The notes: generated by a model not told the origin, from the letters alone. A DNA stretch of 47,994 nucleotides from an uncultured Saprospiraceae bacterium (GCA_937941095.1 CALDYJ010000038.1:1-47994); one strand, 5' to 3'. Counted from the first letter of the stretch, positions 8,473 through 16,842 are shown. Numbers and translations are program-made.

Positions 8473-10113
8473 ATGAGGAAAATGAACATGAATTTAAAAA
8501 TGCTGAGTATTGTCTTTGTCGCTTTTTTTGCGGGAGTAGGCTTCAATTCAGCGCCTAACCATGAAAAATATTTCGAAATTTCTAAAAACATAGAGATTTT
8601 CACAAACCTTTATAAGGAAATCAACACCTACTATGTAGATGATGTAGATCCTGCCAAGCTTATGCGTATAGGAGTAGACGCTATGCTTGAATCTTTAGAT
8701 CCTTATACTAACTATATTTCTGAATCTGAAATTGAAGGTTTCAGGTACATAACTGAAGGAAAGTATAATGGGATTGGAGCCCTTTTCAGAAAAATAGATG
8801 GCAAAATTACCATTACCGAACCTTGGGAAGGACAACCTGCACAAAAAGCTGGCCTTCAGGCAGGAGATGTTATTGTAAGTATTGATGGTAAGTCTACTGA
8901 AGGAAAAAACACTGAAGACGTCAGCAACATCCTTAAAGGATATCCTGGTACAGAATTGACAATGACCATCCAACGATTCGGTGAATCGAAAACTAGAAAA
9001 ATAACCTTAGTAAGAGATGAAGTTTCTGTACCTAATGTTCCATACTCTGGTGTAATAAGTGATGACATCGCTTACGTTGCCTTAACAACTTTTACAAGAA
9101 ATGCTGGTAAAAATGTTGGAGATGCTTTACAAGCGATCAAAGAAGAAAATCCTAACTTGAAAGGTGTAGTTTTTGACCTTAGAGGTAACGGTGGTGGATT
9201 ATTGACAGAAGCTGTTAATGTAAGTAATGTGTTCGTCCCGAAAAATGAATTAGTCGTAACCACAAAAGGAAAAGTAAAAGATTGGGATAGAAGTTTCAAA
9301 ACTTTAAATAGAGCTGTAGATGAAGAAATACCTTTGGTAGTTTTAATAGATCATGGATCTGCTTCAGCTTCTGAAATCGTATCTGGTGTGATTCAGGATT
9401 TAGATAGAGGCGTATTATTGGGACAAAGATCTTATGGAAAAGGCCTTGTTCAAAACACAAGAGATGTTGGGTATAATTCAAAAGTAAAACTTACCACTGC
9501 AAAGTATTACATCCCAAGTGGAAGATGCATACAAAGTGTAAAATATACTAACGGTGAGCCATTAGATATTCCAGATACGGAAAGAACGCCATTCAAAACT
9601 AAAAACGGTAGAAAAGTATTAGATGGTGGCGGGGTAAAACCTGATGTTACAATTGGTGAAAGTGATGAAGAAAGAATCATTAAGAGCTTAAAAAGTAAAT
9701 ACTTAATCTTTCAATTTGTTACAGAATACATTAGCAATGTCGATAGCATGGAAGATGTTGCAGACTATTCATTTAATGACTTTGACAAATTTGTTCAATT
9801 TCTTGCTGACAAAAATTATTCTTACCAAAGTGAATCTGAAAAACTTTTGAATGAGCTAAAAGCTAAGGCTGGAGAAGAAGCTTATACTTTAGATGCTGAA
9901 CTTGAAGCAATCTCTACAAAGATTAATGAAGTTAAGAAAGAAGACATTTTAAAGTACAAGGAAAGTCTAAATAGCCTCATTGAAAAAGAAATAGCTGCTC
10001 GTTTTCTTTACCAAAAAGGTAAAATCAAAATGGGTTTAAAGAATGACCAAGAGATAAAGGATGCAATAGAATTATTGAATAATCCAACTAAATATAAGGA
10101 GCTACTTAATTAG
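8473..10113 (+). CDS. S41 family C-terminal processing peptidase
   Basis: Residues 1-26 form a signal peptide or N-terminal membrane anchor. A PDZ domain spans ~95-175 (ITITEPWEGQPAQKAGLQAG). The protease core has FDLRGNGGGLL, then GSASASEIVSG with the likely nucleophile Ser298, and SYGKGLVQ with Lys323. The 25-residue Ser-Lys spacing equals that of the Tsp/Prc dyad. A ~150-residue helical C-terminal extension follows. CtpA/Prc proteases trim C-termini of envelope proteins and control peptidoglycan hydrolases in the periplasm. ATGs at 8473, 8482 and 8488 are all possible; the first gives a short basic n-region. A strong intrinsic terminator follows at 10140. Confidence 0.93.
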   Translation: MRKMNMNLKMLSIVFVAFFAGVGFNSAPNHEKYFEISKNIEIFTNLYKEINTYYVDDVDPAKLMRIGVDAMLESLDPYTNYISESEIEGFRYITEGKYNGIGALFRKIDGKITITEPWEGQPAQKAGLQAGDVIVSIDGKSTEGKNTEDVSNILKGYPGTELTMTIQRFGESKTRKITLVRDEVSVPNVPYSGVISDDIAYVALTTFTRNAGKNVGDALQAIKEENPNLKGVVFDLRGNGGGLLTEAVNVSNVFVPKNELVVTTKGKVKDWDRSFKTLNRAVDEEIPLVVLIDHGSASASEIVSGVIQDLDRGVLLGQRSYGKGLVQNTRDVGYNSKVKLTTAKYYIPSGRCIQSVKYTNGEPLDIPDTERTPFKTKNGRKVLDGGGVKPDVTIGESDEERIIKSLKSKYLIFQFVTEYISNVDSMEDVADYSFNDFDKFVQFLADKNYSYQSESEKLLNELKAKAGEEAYTLDAELEAISTKINEVKKEDILKYKESLNSLIEKEIAARFLYQKGKIKMGLKNDQEIKDAIELLNNPTKYKELLN

Positions 10114-10139
10114 TTATAGTACTCGTATTTTTGATAAAA

Positions 10140-10175
10140 AAGCCTTTCGGATATTAATCCGAAAGGCTTTTTTTA
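10140..10175 (+). terminator. intrinsic terminator after the S41 peptidase gene
   Basis: A perfect 13-bp stem (AAGCCTTTCGGAT paired with ATCCGAAAGGCTT) encloses an ATTA loop and is followed by a seven-base T run. It lies 27 bases after the stop codon. Confidence 0.92.
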
Positions 10176-10282
10176 TTACTCCTCATTAATAAGGACTTTT
10201 TCACAATCCTCTTTTGGGTGGATTTATGATTCCATGTTTAGATGCAATTTTGACTTATTATTTAACCATAAAACTATAAGTC

Positions 10283-11509
10283 ATGAGAAACCTAATTAAT
10301 TTATTTATCGTCATCATTTTCATCAGTAACATTACTTCTTGTCAAAAAGATGAATTTTATAATGAAGAATTTCGTACTGCCGAAACCAAAACAAATTCCT
10401 TTGAAGAGCAATCCGAATTGCTTATTGATCCAGATGAAATTTCATCCGACTTTAACTTAGAAAAAGTCAGCAGACAAACTAACAGATCAGAGGCAGAACT
10501 TATATACGAATCAGAAAGAATTGATCTCACCAAAGGAAGATTTCACATCGTTTATGCATCAAAAGATTTTTTACAAAGAAATTTAGCTTGCAAATTAACT
10601 GCAACAGTTGCAAGAAGCATTGCTCAAGGAAATCCCGATTTAGGTATTTTTGGATTTAATCAAGAATCAAGGGATTATAGATTCTTACGATCATCAAAAT
10701 TAGAAGGAGATCTTACTGACCGTCTTGATTTCGAACTGGAAGATCTTGACATAAATGAAACACATCTTGCTATTGCCGTGAAAGCCCAAAGCAACACTCA
10801 ATTTATCCTTCAGGTCTCAAGAGATTGTGAGCCGATTATTCCATGCAGAATAACTCAGTGTCAGAATACTGATGGACTTGCAGAATTTGATTACAATGAT
10901 TTAGACCAAGTGTCCATGATCAAAATAACACCAAATACTTCTGCAACACGGATAGCCGAAGTTGAATATTTTGAGAATGGAAGGATAAGTCAGATAAATA
11001 CTCCCACTGAGATCTTTTTATTTGATTGGGCCGCATCATTGATTACCGTAAAAAGAAATGATTCGTTCCAAGAAAAATTAAAAGAATTTGATCTAAACGA
11101 CCAAGGACAAATAATAAGTGCAAGAACGTTTACAACAGGAGATGGGGCATTTTTATTTATGACAAGTGAGTATACCTATGAAAACGGGCAATTATCAGAA
11201 ACTAGTACTTTGCGATTAAATAGACAAGGTGAATCAACTATGAATAGCAGTTCCAAATTTACTTACAGTGAATTTCTTAATCCTTTTTCCGAGATACAAC
11301 TACTGGCGACCTTGATAATTGGAGAGTCAACATTATCTGAAAATGCAATTAAGAAAGAAAGCCAATTTTATGATTCTCTAGTGGAGTATGGCAGTGCTTA
11401 TGTATTTGAGTCTACTTTTGTTTTATCAGGTGAAAGAATTGTGCAAAAAAATACAACTGAAAATGGTAGTGGGTTACGAGCAACAAATTATTCTTATGAT
11501 TGCGATTAA
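10283..11509 (+). CDS. hypothetical lipoprotein
   Basis: A 408-residue protein with a short signal peptide ending in the lipobox ITSC (Cys20), so it is probably lipid-anchored in the envelope. An acidic linker follows. A middle region has a CxxxxC pattern (IPCRITQCQ). The last ~200 residues have beta-strand repeats such as IAEVEYFENGRISQI and SEYTYENGQLSETSTL, which recall YD/RHS-like or MORN-like strand repeats. I do not recognise a defined family. It is transcribed as a single gene between two matching terminators (10140 and 11551). Confidence 0.75.
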   Translation: MRNLINLFIVIIFISNITSCQKDEFYNEEFRTAETKTNSFEEQSELLIDPDEISSDFNLEKVSRQTNRSEAELIYESERIDLTKGRFHIVYASKDFLQRNLACKLTATVARSIAQGNPDLGIFGFNQESRDYRFLRSSKLEGDLTDRLDFELEDLDINETHLAIAVKAQSNTQFILQVSRDCEPIIPCRITQCQNTDGLAEFDYNDLDQVSMIKITPNTSATRIAEVEYFENGRISQINTPTEIFLFDWAASLITVKRNDSFQEKLKEFDLNDQGQIISARTFTTGDGAFLFMTSEYTYENGQLSETSTLRLNRQGESTMNSSSKFTYSEFLNPFSEIQLLATLIIGESTLSENAIKKESQFYDSLVEYGSAYVFESTFVLSGERIVQKNTTENGSGLRATNYSYDCD

Positions 11510-11550
11510 GTCTAATGAAGTCAATAAGCAAACTATGATAGAACTTAAAG

Positions 11551-11586
11551 AAGCCTTTTGGATTTGATCTGAAAGGCTTTTTTTTA
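11551..11586 (+). terminator. intrinsic terminator after the lipoprotein gene
   Basis: A stem of 13 pairs including G-U pairs (AAGCCTTTTGGAT with ATCTGAAAGGCTT), a TTG loop, and an eight-base T run. It is close in sequence to the terminator at 10140. Its 3' edge overlaps the end of the opposing small lipoprotein gene. Confidence 0.88.
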
Positions 11587-11907
11587 TTTTCCATCAATCT
11601 CTCTCACTTTTCTCGCTGTTGCCTTTTGGTAATCAGCCATCAGCCCAAGTTTATCGTGATCAAATTCATTCGCAATGATTTCCATTATTCTTTCATGATT
11701 TTTCGAATATTCTTGGGGATAGACCGTTTGTTTATTTCCTGCCTTAATTTCTTCTATATACTTTAAGGTAAACTGATCCTGCTTTTTCAAGATTTCCATC
11801 ATTTCTGGATGCTTAACCTTTGGATAAGGTATTCCGACACAATTTATTTCTGGAGAACAAGAATGCAATAGGAATAGAATGGTTAGAAGCTTAAATGTCT
11901 TTAGCAT
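11584..11907 (-). CDS. small hypothetical lipoprotein
   Basis: A 107-residue protein with a signal peptide ending in lipobox LHSC (Cys17). The mature part is mostly helical and charged (KKQDQFTLKYIEEIKAG, YQKATARKVREI), with one further Cys near the N-terminus. No family is recognised. It lies downstream of the tRNA-Phe gene on the same strand, separated from it by a hairpin that probably ends the tRNA transcript. Its own promoter would therefore be in 11908-11946. It converges with the larger lipoprotein gene. Confidence 0.6.
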   Translation of the reverse strand: MLKTFKLLTILFLLHSCSPEINCVGIPYPKVKHPEMMEILKKQDQFTLKYIEEIKAGNKQTVYPQEYSKNHERIMEIIANEFDHDKLGLMADYQKATARKVREIDGK

Positions 11908-11946
11908 TAATAGTTTTTGAGTTAATAATTTGTATTAGGCCTAACG

Positions 11947-11983
11947 AAAAGGCCCGCGATCTATTGAATCACAGGCCTTTTTT
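11947..11983 (-). terminator. hairpin directly downstream of tRNA-Phe
   Basis: Read on the minus strand, AAGGCCTGTGAT pairs with ATCGCGGGCCTT (12 pairs with two G-U) around a seven-base loop. A short T run (TTTTCGTT) follows. It begins two bases after the tRNA 3' end, as expected for a tRNA terminator or processing boundary. Confidence 0.7.
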
Positions 11984-11984
11984 G

Positions 11985-12057
11985 TGGTGCCTCCAGGAAT
12001 CGAACCAGGGACACATGGATTTTCAGTCCATTGCTCTACCAACTGAGCTAAGGCACC
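11985..12057 (-). tRNA. trnF: tRNA-Phe (anticodon GAA)
   Basis: A complete 73-base cloverleaf on the minus strand. The 7-bp acceptor is GGTGCCT with AGGCACC and discriminator A. The D arm contains AGCTCAGTTGGTAGAGC. The anticodon arm is ATGGA-CTGAAAA-TCCAT with GAA at positions 34-36. The T arm is CCTGG-TTCGATT-CCTGG. CCA is not encoded. Confidence 0.97.
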
Positions 12058-12416
12058 AAACCAGCTCTTAAGGAAGCGACGGCAAAAATATACTCTTTTT
12101 TTGGATCAAGCAAGTCTAAGGCACTTTATTTATTGGGAACCTAAGTACATAATCTAATTCAACATTCTTAGAGGCTTATAATCATGTTGATACAAAAATG
12201 TTTGCCTATACTCTTCAGTTTTTAAACATTCTGATACAAGTATGCTTTTTTCAAATTTTCGGCTAATGAAGTACTTTCTACTTTCAATAAAGTATCATTC
12301 AATCAATAACTAACTGTTTAATAAAAAAATTATTTTTTGTATAATTCATTCGTTATCAATCGTATGAAAAATAACTAGAATTTATACAAGCAAATAATGA
12401 AAATTTGGAATAATGC
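12058..12416. other. gene-free AT-rich stretch with a possible reverse-strand coding remnant
   Basis: There is no intact gene in this ~360-base stretch upstream of the tRNA. On the minus strand, 12297 to 12154 is open for 46 codons and reads like a protein tail (contains RKYFISRKFEKSILVSECLK and ends in HDYKPLRMLN before TAG). It is bounded upstream by a stop and has no start codon. A promoter for the tRNA should lie just above 12057, but I cannot assign it firmly. Confidence 0.4.
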
Positions 12417-12761
12417 TTTCTTTTTGACGGTTTGACTCCTGGCAAGTACAACATTCAACACATTCTTCCTTTTGATTACCCTGCTTTGAATGTATGGATG
12501 GACTTGAATCGAGATTGAGATTTTGATGATCGAGGTGAGGTGATCATTGACATTGCAGTAATGCTTTTTCTACATAAATAACCATTGTTGTGCTAGTTTA
12601 GTAAACGTAGAGCAAAATCGTAGGTGTTTGGTTCAGACTAAGTCAATGAAGATGACATGAGTCCTATCGGGCCTGCACATAGTGGAGAAGTAGAAGATTA
12701 TTTGATAACAGTTACTTGTAAGCAAGAAGTATGTTTACCAATGAATATTAAAAGAAATTAA
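12417..12761 (+). pseudogene. decayed GEVED-domain protein gene
   Basis: Three fragments of one GEVED domain can be read in order. Frame A, 12417 onward, gives FDGLTPGKYNIQHILPFDYP and then NVWMDLNRD-stop-DFDDRGEVIID. A second frame near 12629-12646 gives WFRLSQ. Frame A again, from 12654, gives MSPIGPAHSGEVEDYLITVT and ends at TAA 12761. Intact GEVED domains read N(V/L)W.D.NxDGDFDDxGE ... FRLSxxxG.SPxGxAxxGEVEDY, so the match is clear. The first stop (TGA between NRD and DFDD) stands where Gly is expected. At least five in-frame stops and frameshifts separate the pieces. GEVED domains occur in large secreted adhesin-like or enzyme proteins with T9SS tails. The terminator at 12792 is still intact. 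Confidence 0.82.
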
Positions 12762-12791
12762 TTTAAAGCTATATAAATTTGCCTTGTTAAG

Positions 12792-12823
12792 ACCTCCATT
12801 GTTTTTATAATGGAGGTTTTTTA
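12792..12823 (+). terminator. intrinsic terminator after the GEVED pseudogene
   Basis: A perfect 9-bp stem (ACCTCCATT with AATGGAGGT) with an eight-base loop and a six-base T run. It lies 30 bases after the pseudogene stop. Confidence 0.85.
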
Positions 12824-12903
12824 ATTCAAAAGACAACACTAAGACATTTCTATATTCTCATAATTGGAATCATATTTGAACAATTTTATTGTACATCCAT
12901 ACT

Positions 12904-13395
12904 ATGATGAAAATTTACCTTTTTATTCTTTTCTTCTTCTTTTTAAATAGTCAAACCGGCTTATTCGCCCAAGATTTAAACAATAAAGAACTAGGTAAAA
13001 TCTTAGTGTCTGAAAGCGTCATTGCTGACGGAGAATTAGGCAATTGGCATTGTGTTTTTAAAGAAATTCCAATCTTTGTTTTAACCGATGAATCAGCAAA
13101 TCGCCTGCGAATTTTCACGCCTATTTTAGAAGAAAAAGAATTAAAAATTGGCCAAATGAAGGCAATGCTAGAAGCAAATTTCAATTCTGCTTTAGATGCT
13201 AAATATAGTCTTTATGAAGGTTTTGTCATCAGTGTTTTTACCCATCCTTTAAGAGAACTCTCCAAAGAACAAGTTGTTAATGCTATGGAACAAGTCATAA
13301 ACTTATCCAATACTTTTGGTTCTACTTACTCAAGTTTAAATGCTCACTTTTCAACCAAGAAATCTATCGAAAAGAAGGTCTTGAAAAAAAGTTAA
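12904..13395 (+). CDS. small exported protein, YbjN/CesT-like fold (tentative)
   Basis: ATG at 12904 or 12907 is the likely start, because a longer frame from TTG 12889 only adds residues before the signal peptide (MKIYLFILFFFFLNSQTGLFAQ). The mature part is ~140 residues. The pattern 'NRLRIFTPILEEKELKIGQM ... LEANFNSALDAKYSLYEG ... LSKEQVVNAMEQVINLSNTF' matches the strand-helix-strand-helix order of YbjN and type III secretion chaperone-like folds. The biochemical role is unknown. It has no operon partner: the decayed GEVED gene lies upstream with its own terminator, and a 157-base gap follows. Confidence 0.65.
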   Translation: MMKIYLFILFFFFLNSQTGLFAQDLNNKELGKILVSESVIADGELGNWHCVFKEIPIFVLTDESANRLRIFTPILEEKELKIGQMKAMLEANFNSALDAKYSLYEGFVISVFTHPLRELSKEQVVNAMEQVINLSNTFGSTYSSLNAHFSTKKSIEKKVLKKS

Positions 13396-13552
13396 GGCCC
13401 TACAAACCAATCTAATTGCAAATTCTCTTTTAAATCTTCCAGTTTTTCTATAAAATTGAGCTGCTAAACAGTGCTAAGATTTGAGCTTATTTAAAATTCC
13501 TATTAGCTTTAATCTACTTAGCCATTAATTCACCACCCAAACACTTCTCAAA

Positions 13553-15598
13553 TTGAAGCTATCTATTTTTAAAGCTTTTGTTGCAGTTTGCTTACTATTT
13601 TTCTTTTGTGGAAAAAGTTATCCTCAAACTCAACAACAAAATGACACTAAGCAAAGATGGCAAATCACAGATCGCAATAGCATTTTATGGGATATTTCAA
13701 ATGAAACCTTACTCCCACATAAGGACAACATAGAAATGTCTGGAAAAAAAGTATCTGGAATTATATTTTACGAAGTTGATGAAAAGAAAAACCTAAAAAT
13801 CAAAAGAGACATTATTTTCCCACAACTTCGAACTTTCAACAAAAGCAACGAAGCTGATTGGAAAAAATACAGAGCATATTTTAGAAAAAATGTACTCGAT
13901 GATCAAATGCCTACTATTACCTATAAAGACAAAATCATCGTGCCTAGTCAAGTAGATTCCATTGAAATAGGAGGTATGATTAGCTTTTACTTTACTCCAA
14001 TACAAGGTATACAAATTTTAAAAACATTATACCCTTCTATGAACGATAGGTGTTTCGTAGAAGAGTGGAGTTTTAAAAACTTAGACGAATCTCCAAAAAA
14101 CATTAATCTAGGAAATTGTAATTTCAAACAGGAGGAACTTGGCTATAAAGGCATATATACATTTATCCAAAAAAACAATGGTCGTCAATCGTTTATTTTA
14201 AACTCCAATGAAAGCAAAAAATTCCCAGTGTTTTTAGGAGCACTACTCAATGGCGAGCTTGAAGAAGATTTTGATCATCAAAAATCTTTCTGGAATAGGC
14301 AAGCCTATCTGAAAGAAATGAATCAAAACCTATCCCTAGAAACTCCAGACGAAACCATTAATACGCTTTTCTATTTTTCCAAAATCAGAGCAGCTGAAAG
14401 CATTTTTGATTCTACAATGGGACTGGTTCATTCTCCTGGAGGTGGCAATTATTATTGTGGTATTTGGGCGAATGATCAGATTGAATACTGTGGCCCATTC
14501 TTTCCTTATCTAGGATATGAAAGAGGCAATGAAGCAGCCTACAATGCCTACCATAAGTTTCTTGAAAACATCCCCAAAGACGATAAGCACATTCCTTATG
14601 CCTTTGAAGTAGACGGCAACTTTGCTATGACCCATTTAGATAGAGGAGATGCTGCTATGATTTCATACGGTACTTCTAAATTTGCTCTTTCAATGGGAGA
14701 CAAAGCTAAGGCAACAAACTTATGGCCTTTAATACAGTGGAGTCTAAATTATTGTCATAAACAAAAAAATGAACAAGGCGCTGTGCAGTCAGCTTCCGAT
14801 GAGATGGAAGGAAGAGTAGAAACAGGAAAGGCAAATCTATCAACTTCTACACTTTATTATGGAGGCTTAAAATTTGGTTCAATACTAGCTTTTGAACTCG
14901 GATTTAAAGAAGAAGCTGAACTTTATAAAAAAAGAAGCATTGAGATGGAAGCTATCATAGAAAATTACTTTGGTGCTGAAATGCAAGGCCTCCAAACTTA
15001 CAAATACTATGAAACTAATGACAAGCTAAGACACTGGATATGTCTTCCTCTGTGTATGGGCATAAATACAAGAAAAGATGGTACTTTAAAAGCTTTGTTT
15101 GAAAAACTTTGGACTCCTAACGGGGTCTTAGTTGAATACGATAAATCAAAAACTGAAGATGAACAAATTTTTTGGGATCGGGCAACTTTATATGCTTTAA
15201 GAGGGGCCATAAAATCTGGAGCTCTCGACATTCCTTTCCAGAGATTGAAAGCTTATACTAACAATAGATTGCTAGGTGAACATGTCCCATATGCTGTCGA
15301 AGCCTATCCAGAAAATAATATGAAACACCTCTCTGCTGAAAGTGCCCTATATTGCAGAATATTTATAGAAGGACTTTTTGGTATTGAACCTACAGGCTTT
15401 AACAAAATTAGATTAGCTCCACAATTACCTGCTTCTTGGAATGACATCAGTTTGAAAAATGTATTTTTATCTGATGAGACCTACGATATAAACTTAAAAA
15501 GACATCATGATCAAATCATTTTAACCATTTTCAAAAAGGGTAAAATTGTTTTCAGTAAAACCATAAATGAAGGTCAAATAGTCGAATTTTCTTTTTAG
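13553..15598 (+). CDS. secreted six-hairpin (alpha/alpha)6-barrel glycosidase
   Basis: The start is a TTG at 13553. The frame is closed by a TAA at 13526, and the first in-frame ATG (residue 63) would remove a good signal peptide (MKLSIFKAFVAVCLLFFFCG). An N-terminal beta-sandwich (~30-250) is followed by a helical barrel (~260-620) with GGGNYYCGIWANDQIEYCGP and DEMEGRVETGKANLSTSTLY, then a short C-terminal beta domain (LAPQLPASWNDISLKNVFLS). This layout is that of bacterial six-hairpin glycosidases related to GH78, GH95 and GH65-type enzymes that act on plant or algal polysaccharide side chains. The exact family and sugar cannot be assigned. No T9SS tail is present. Confidence 0.75.
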   Translation: MKLSIFKAFVAVCLLFFFCGKSYPQTQQQNDTKQRWQITDRNSILWDISNETLLPHKDNIEMSGKKVSGIIFYEVDEKKNLKIKRDIIFPQLRTFNKSNEADWKKYRAYFRKNVLDDQMPTITYKDKIIVPSQVDSIEIGGMISFYFTPIQGIQILKTLYPSMNDRCFVEEWSFKNLDESPKNINLGNCNFKQEELGYKGIYTFIQKNNGRQSFILNSNESKKFPVFLGALLNGELEEDFDHQKSFWNRQAYLKEMNQNLSLETPDETINTLFYFSKIRAAESIFDSTMGLVHSPGGGNYYCGIWANDQIEYCGPFFPYLGYERGNEAAYNAYHKFLENIPKDDKHIPYAFEVDGNFAMTHLDRGDAAMISYGTSKFALSMGDKAKATNLWPLIQWSLNYCHKQKNEQGAVQSASDEMEGRVETGKANLSTSTLYYGGLKFGSILAFELGFKEEAELYKKRSIEMEAIIENYFGAEMQGLQTYKYYETNDKLRHWICLPLCMGINTRKDGTLKALFEKLWTPNGVLVEYDKSKTEDEQIFWDRATLYALRGAIKSGALDIPFQRLKAYTNNRLLGEHVPYAVEAYPENNMKHLSAESALYCRIFIEGLFGIEPTGFNKIRLAPQLPASWNDISLKNVFLSDETYDINLKRHHDQIILTIFKKGKIVFSKTINEGQIVEFSF

Positions 15599-15832
15599 CA
15601 AACCATTGATTATTCATTCCAAAATGAAGGGGCTTTATGTTTTTTTTACTCTTTGCTCCCTCAGCATCTAGCATTGTCCTAATCAATATACGTTTAAGAC
15701 CCATTGTTGCTTTTAACAAATCTCTCATTATGAATGTACTGCAAGTAATCCATATTCAAATTAAAAACTAGTTTGTACCTTGTATATATTCAATATCGAA
15801 ACTAAGTTTTAAACTTCAATTTATCTGAATTT

Positions 15833-16756
15833 ATGATTTATCCTTCAAGAATCTTATTGGCACCATTTGTAATGATCATTGCATACATAGGTTATCAGCT
15901 GTTTGAAGGCAGATCTGAGTACTTGCCTTATTTAATACTTGCAGGGATTCCGACCATAATCTTATATTTTATAGGGAATGAAATCGATTGGTGGTGGTGG
16001 ACAAAATACCCCCCAAAACTAGCTACACAATTTACCAATCTACTACGTAATCATGTTCCTTTTTATGCAGCGCTCTCTGCAAAGGAGAAGAAAAGGTTTC
16101 AAGATAGGGTAGCATTGTTTTTAAAAGGAAATGAGTTTATGCCAATGGCAGAACTTGCAATGGGCCTCGACGAAGATGAAGTCGGTTACACTGGAAAAAG
16201 TTCTGACGATGTCCCAAAAGGAACAATGCCAGCTGACATTATGCTCATAATAGCTGCTACTTGTACTCAAATGACCTTTGGTTTAAAGAAATTCTTACTC
16301 AACAAATTTGATCACATCATAGTTTACCCAAGGCCGTTTCCTTCTCCTTCACACCCTAAACATTTTCATCTTTGTGAAACTTTCATGGAAGATAAGGTCA
16401 TTATGTTTGCTTCAGAACCCTTATTGCATTATTACACATCGAAGCAAAAAGCATATTCTATTGGCCATCATGAATATGGAAATGCCTTTGAAAAAAATTA
16501 TCCAAAAATAAACTGGCCTGATATGGGGAAAGACATTTGGGCAAATATTGAAAGGATATCAGGTTACGGTTCTGATAAAATTCACCAATACATCAATTTA
16601 CCAATGATCTCAGCTAGGCCTGTAAGCATCAGTTTGTTTTTTACACATTCAGAAGAATTCAAAACAACATTACCAAACCTTTATAAGGCATACACCAAAA
16701 TCTTTAACCAAGATCCAACTAACAGTCACAAGCCAGTGATTGGTGAACTTATTTAG
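15833..16756 (+). CDS. membrane-anchored MtfA (M90)-like protein lacking the zinc motif
   Basis: Two transmembrane helices (~6-22 and ~31-48) precede a soluble domain that follows MtfA step by step: FQDRVALFLKGNEFMP, the ADIMLIIAATCTQMTFGLKK helix, the FDHIIVYPRPFPS strand, and the LYKAYTKIFNQDPTN tail. MtfA peptidases need HExxH plus a downstream Glu. Here the motif reads HHEYGN (residues 212-217), so the second His is Asn. The segment aligned with PAEFFAV reads PVSISLF, so the Glu is also lost. The fold is probably kept without peptidase activity. In Enterobacteria, MtfA binds the repressor Mlc, so a binding role is possible. It is a single gene between the glycosidase and the GH3 fusion. 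Confidence 0.75.
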   Translation: MIYPSRILLAPFVMIIAYIGYQLFEGRSEYLPYLILAGIPTIILYFIGNEIDWWWWTKYPPKLATQFTNLLRNHVPFYAALSAKEKKRFQDRVALFLKGNEFMPMAELAMGLDEDEVGYTGKSSDDVPKGTMPADIMLIIAATCTQMTFGLKKFLLNKFDHIIVYPRPFPSPSHPKHFHLCETFMEDKVIMFASEPLLHYYTSKQKAYSIGHHEYGNAFEKNYPKINWPDMGKDIWANIERISGYGSDKIHQYINLPMISARPVSISLFFTHSEEFKTTLPNLYKAYTKIFNQDPTNSHKPVIGELI

Positions 16757-16800
16757 TTCTCCTAGCTTATTGTTGATGCTTGAACGAGTAAGCAATAAAT

Positions 16801-16842
16801 CATTATCTTTACGCTCTATAGAAACACTAGAAAAAGATAATG
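16801..16842 (+). promoter_or_regulatory. probable promoter -7 box and inverted repeat reaching the GH3-fusion start codon
   Basis: TATCTTTA at 16804-16811 is one base from the Bacteroidota -7 consensus TAnnTTTG, with a TTG about 21 bases upstream. CATTATCTTT (16801-16810) is the exact reverse complement of AAAGATAATG (16833-16842), which includes the start codon. Confidence 0.45.

Noticed and set aside
11985..12761. tRNA-Phe as an integration site with attached island
   Set aside because: No integrase, no duplicated tRNA 3' end and no direct repeats are visible. The decayed genes lie on the 5' side of the tRNA, not the usual 3' attachment side.
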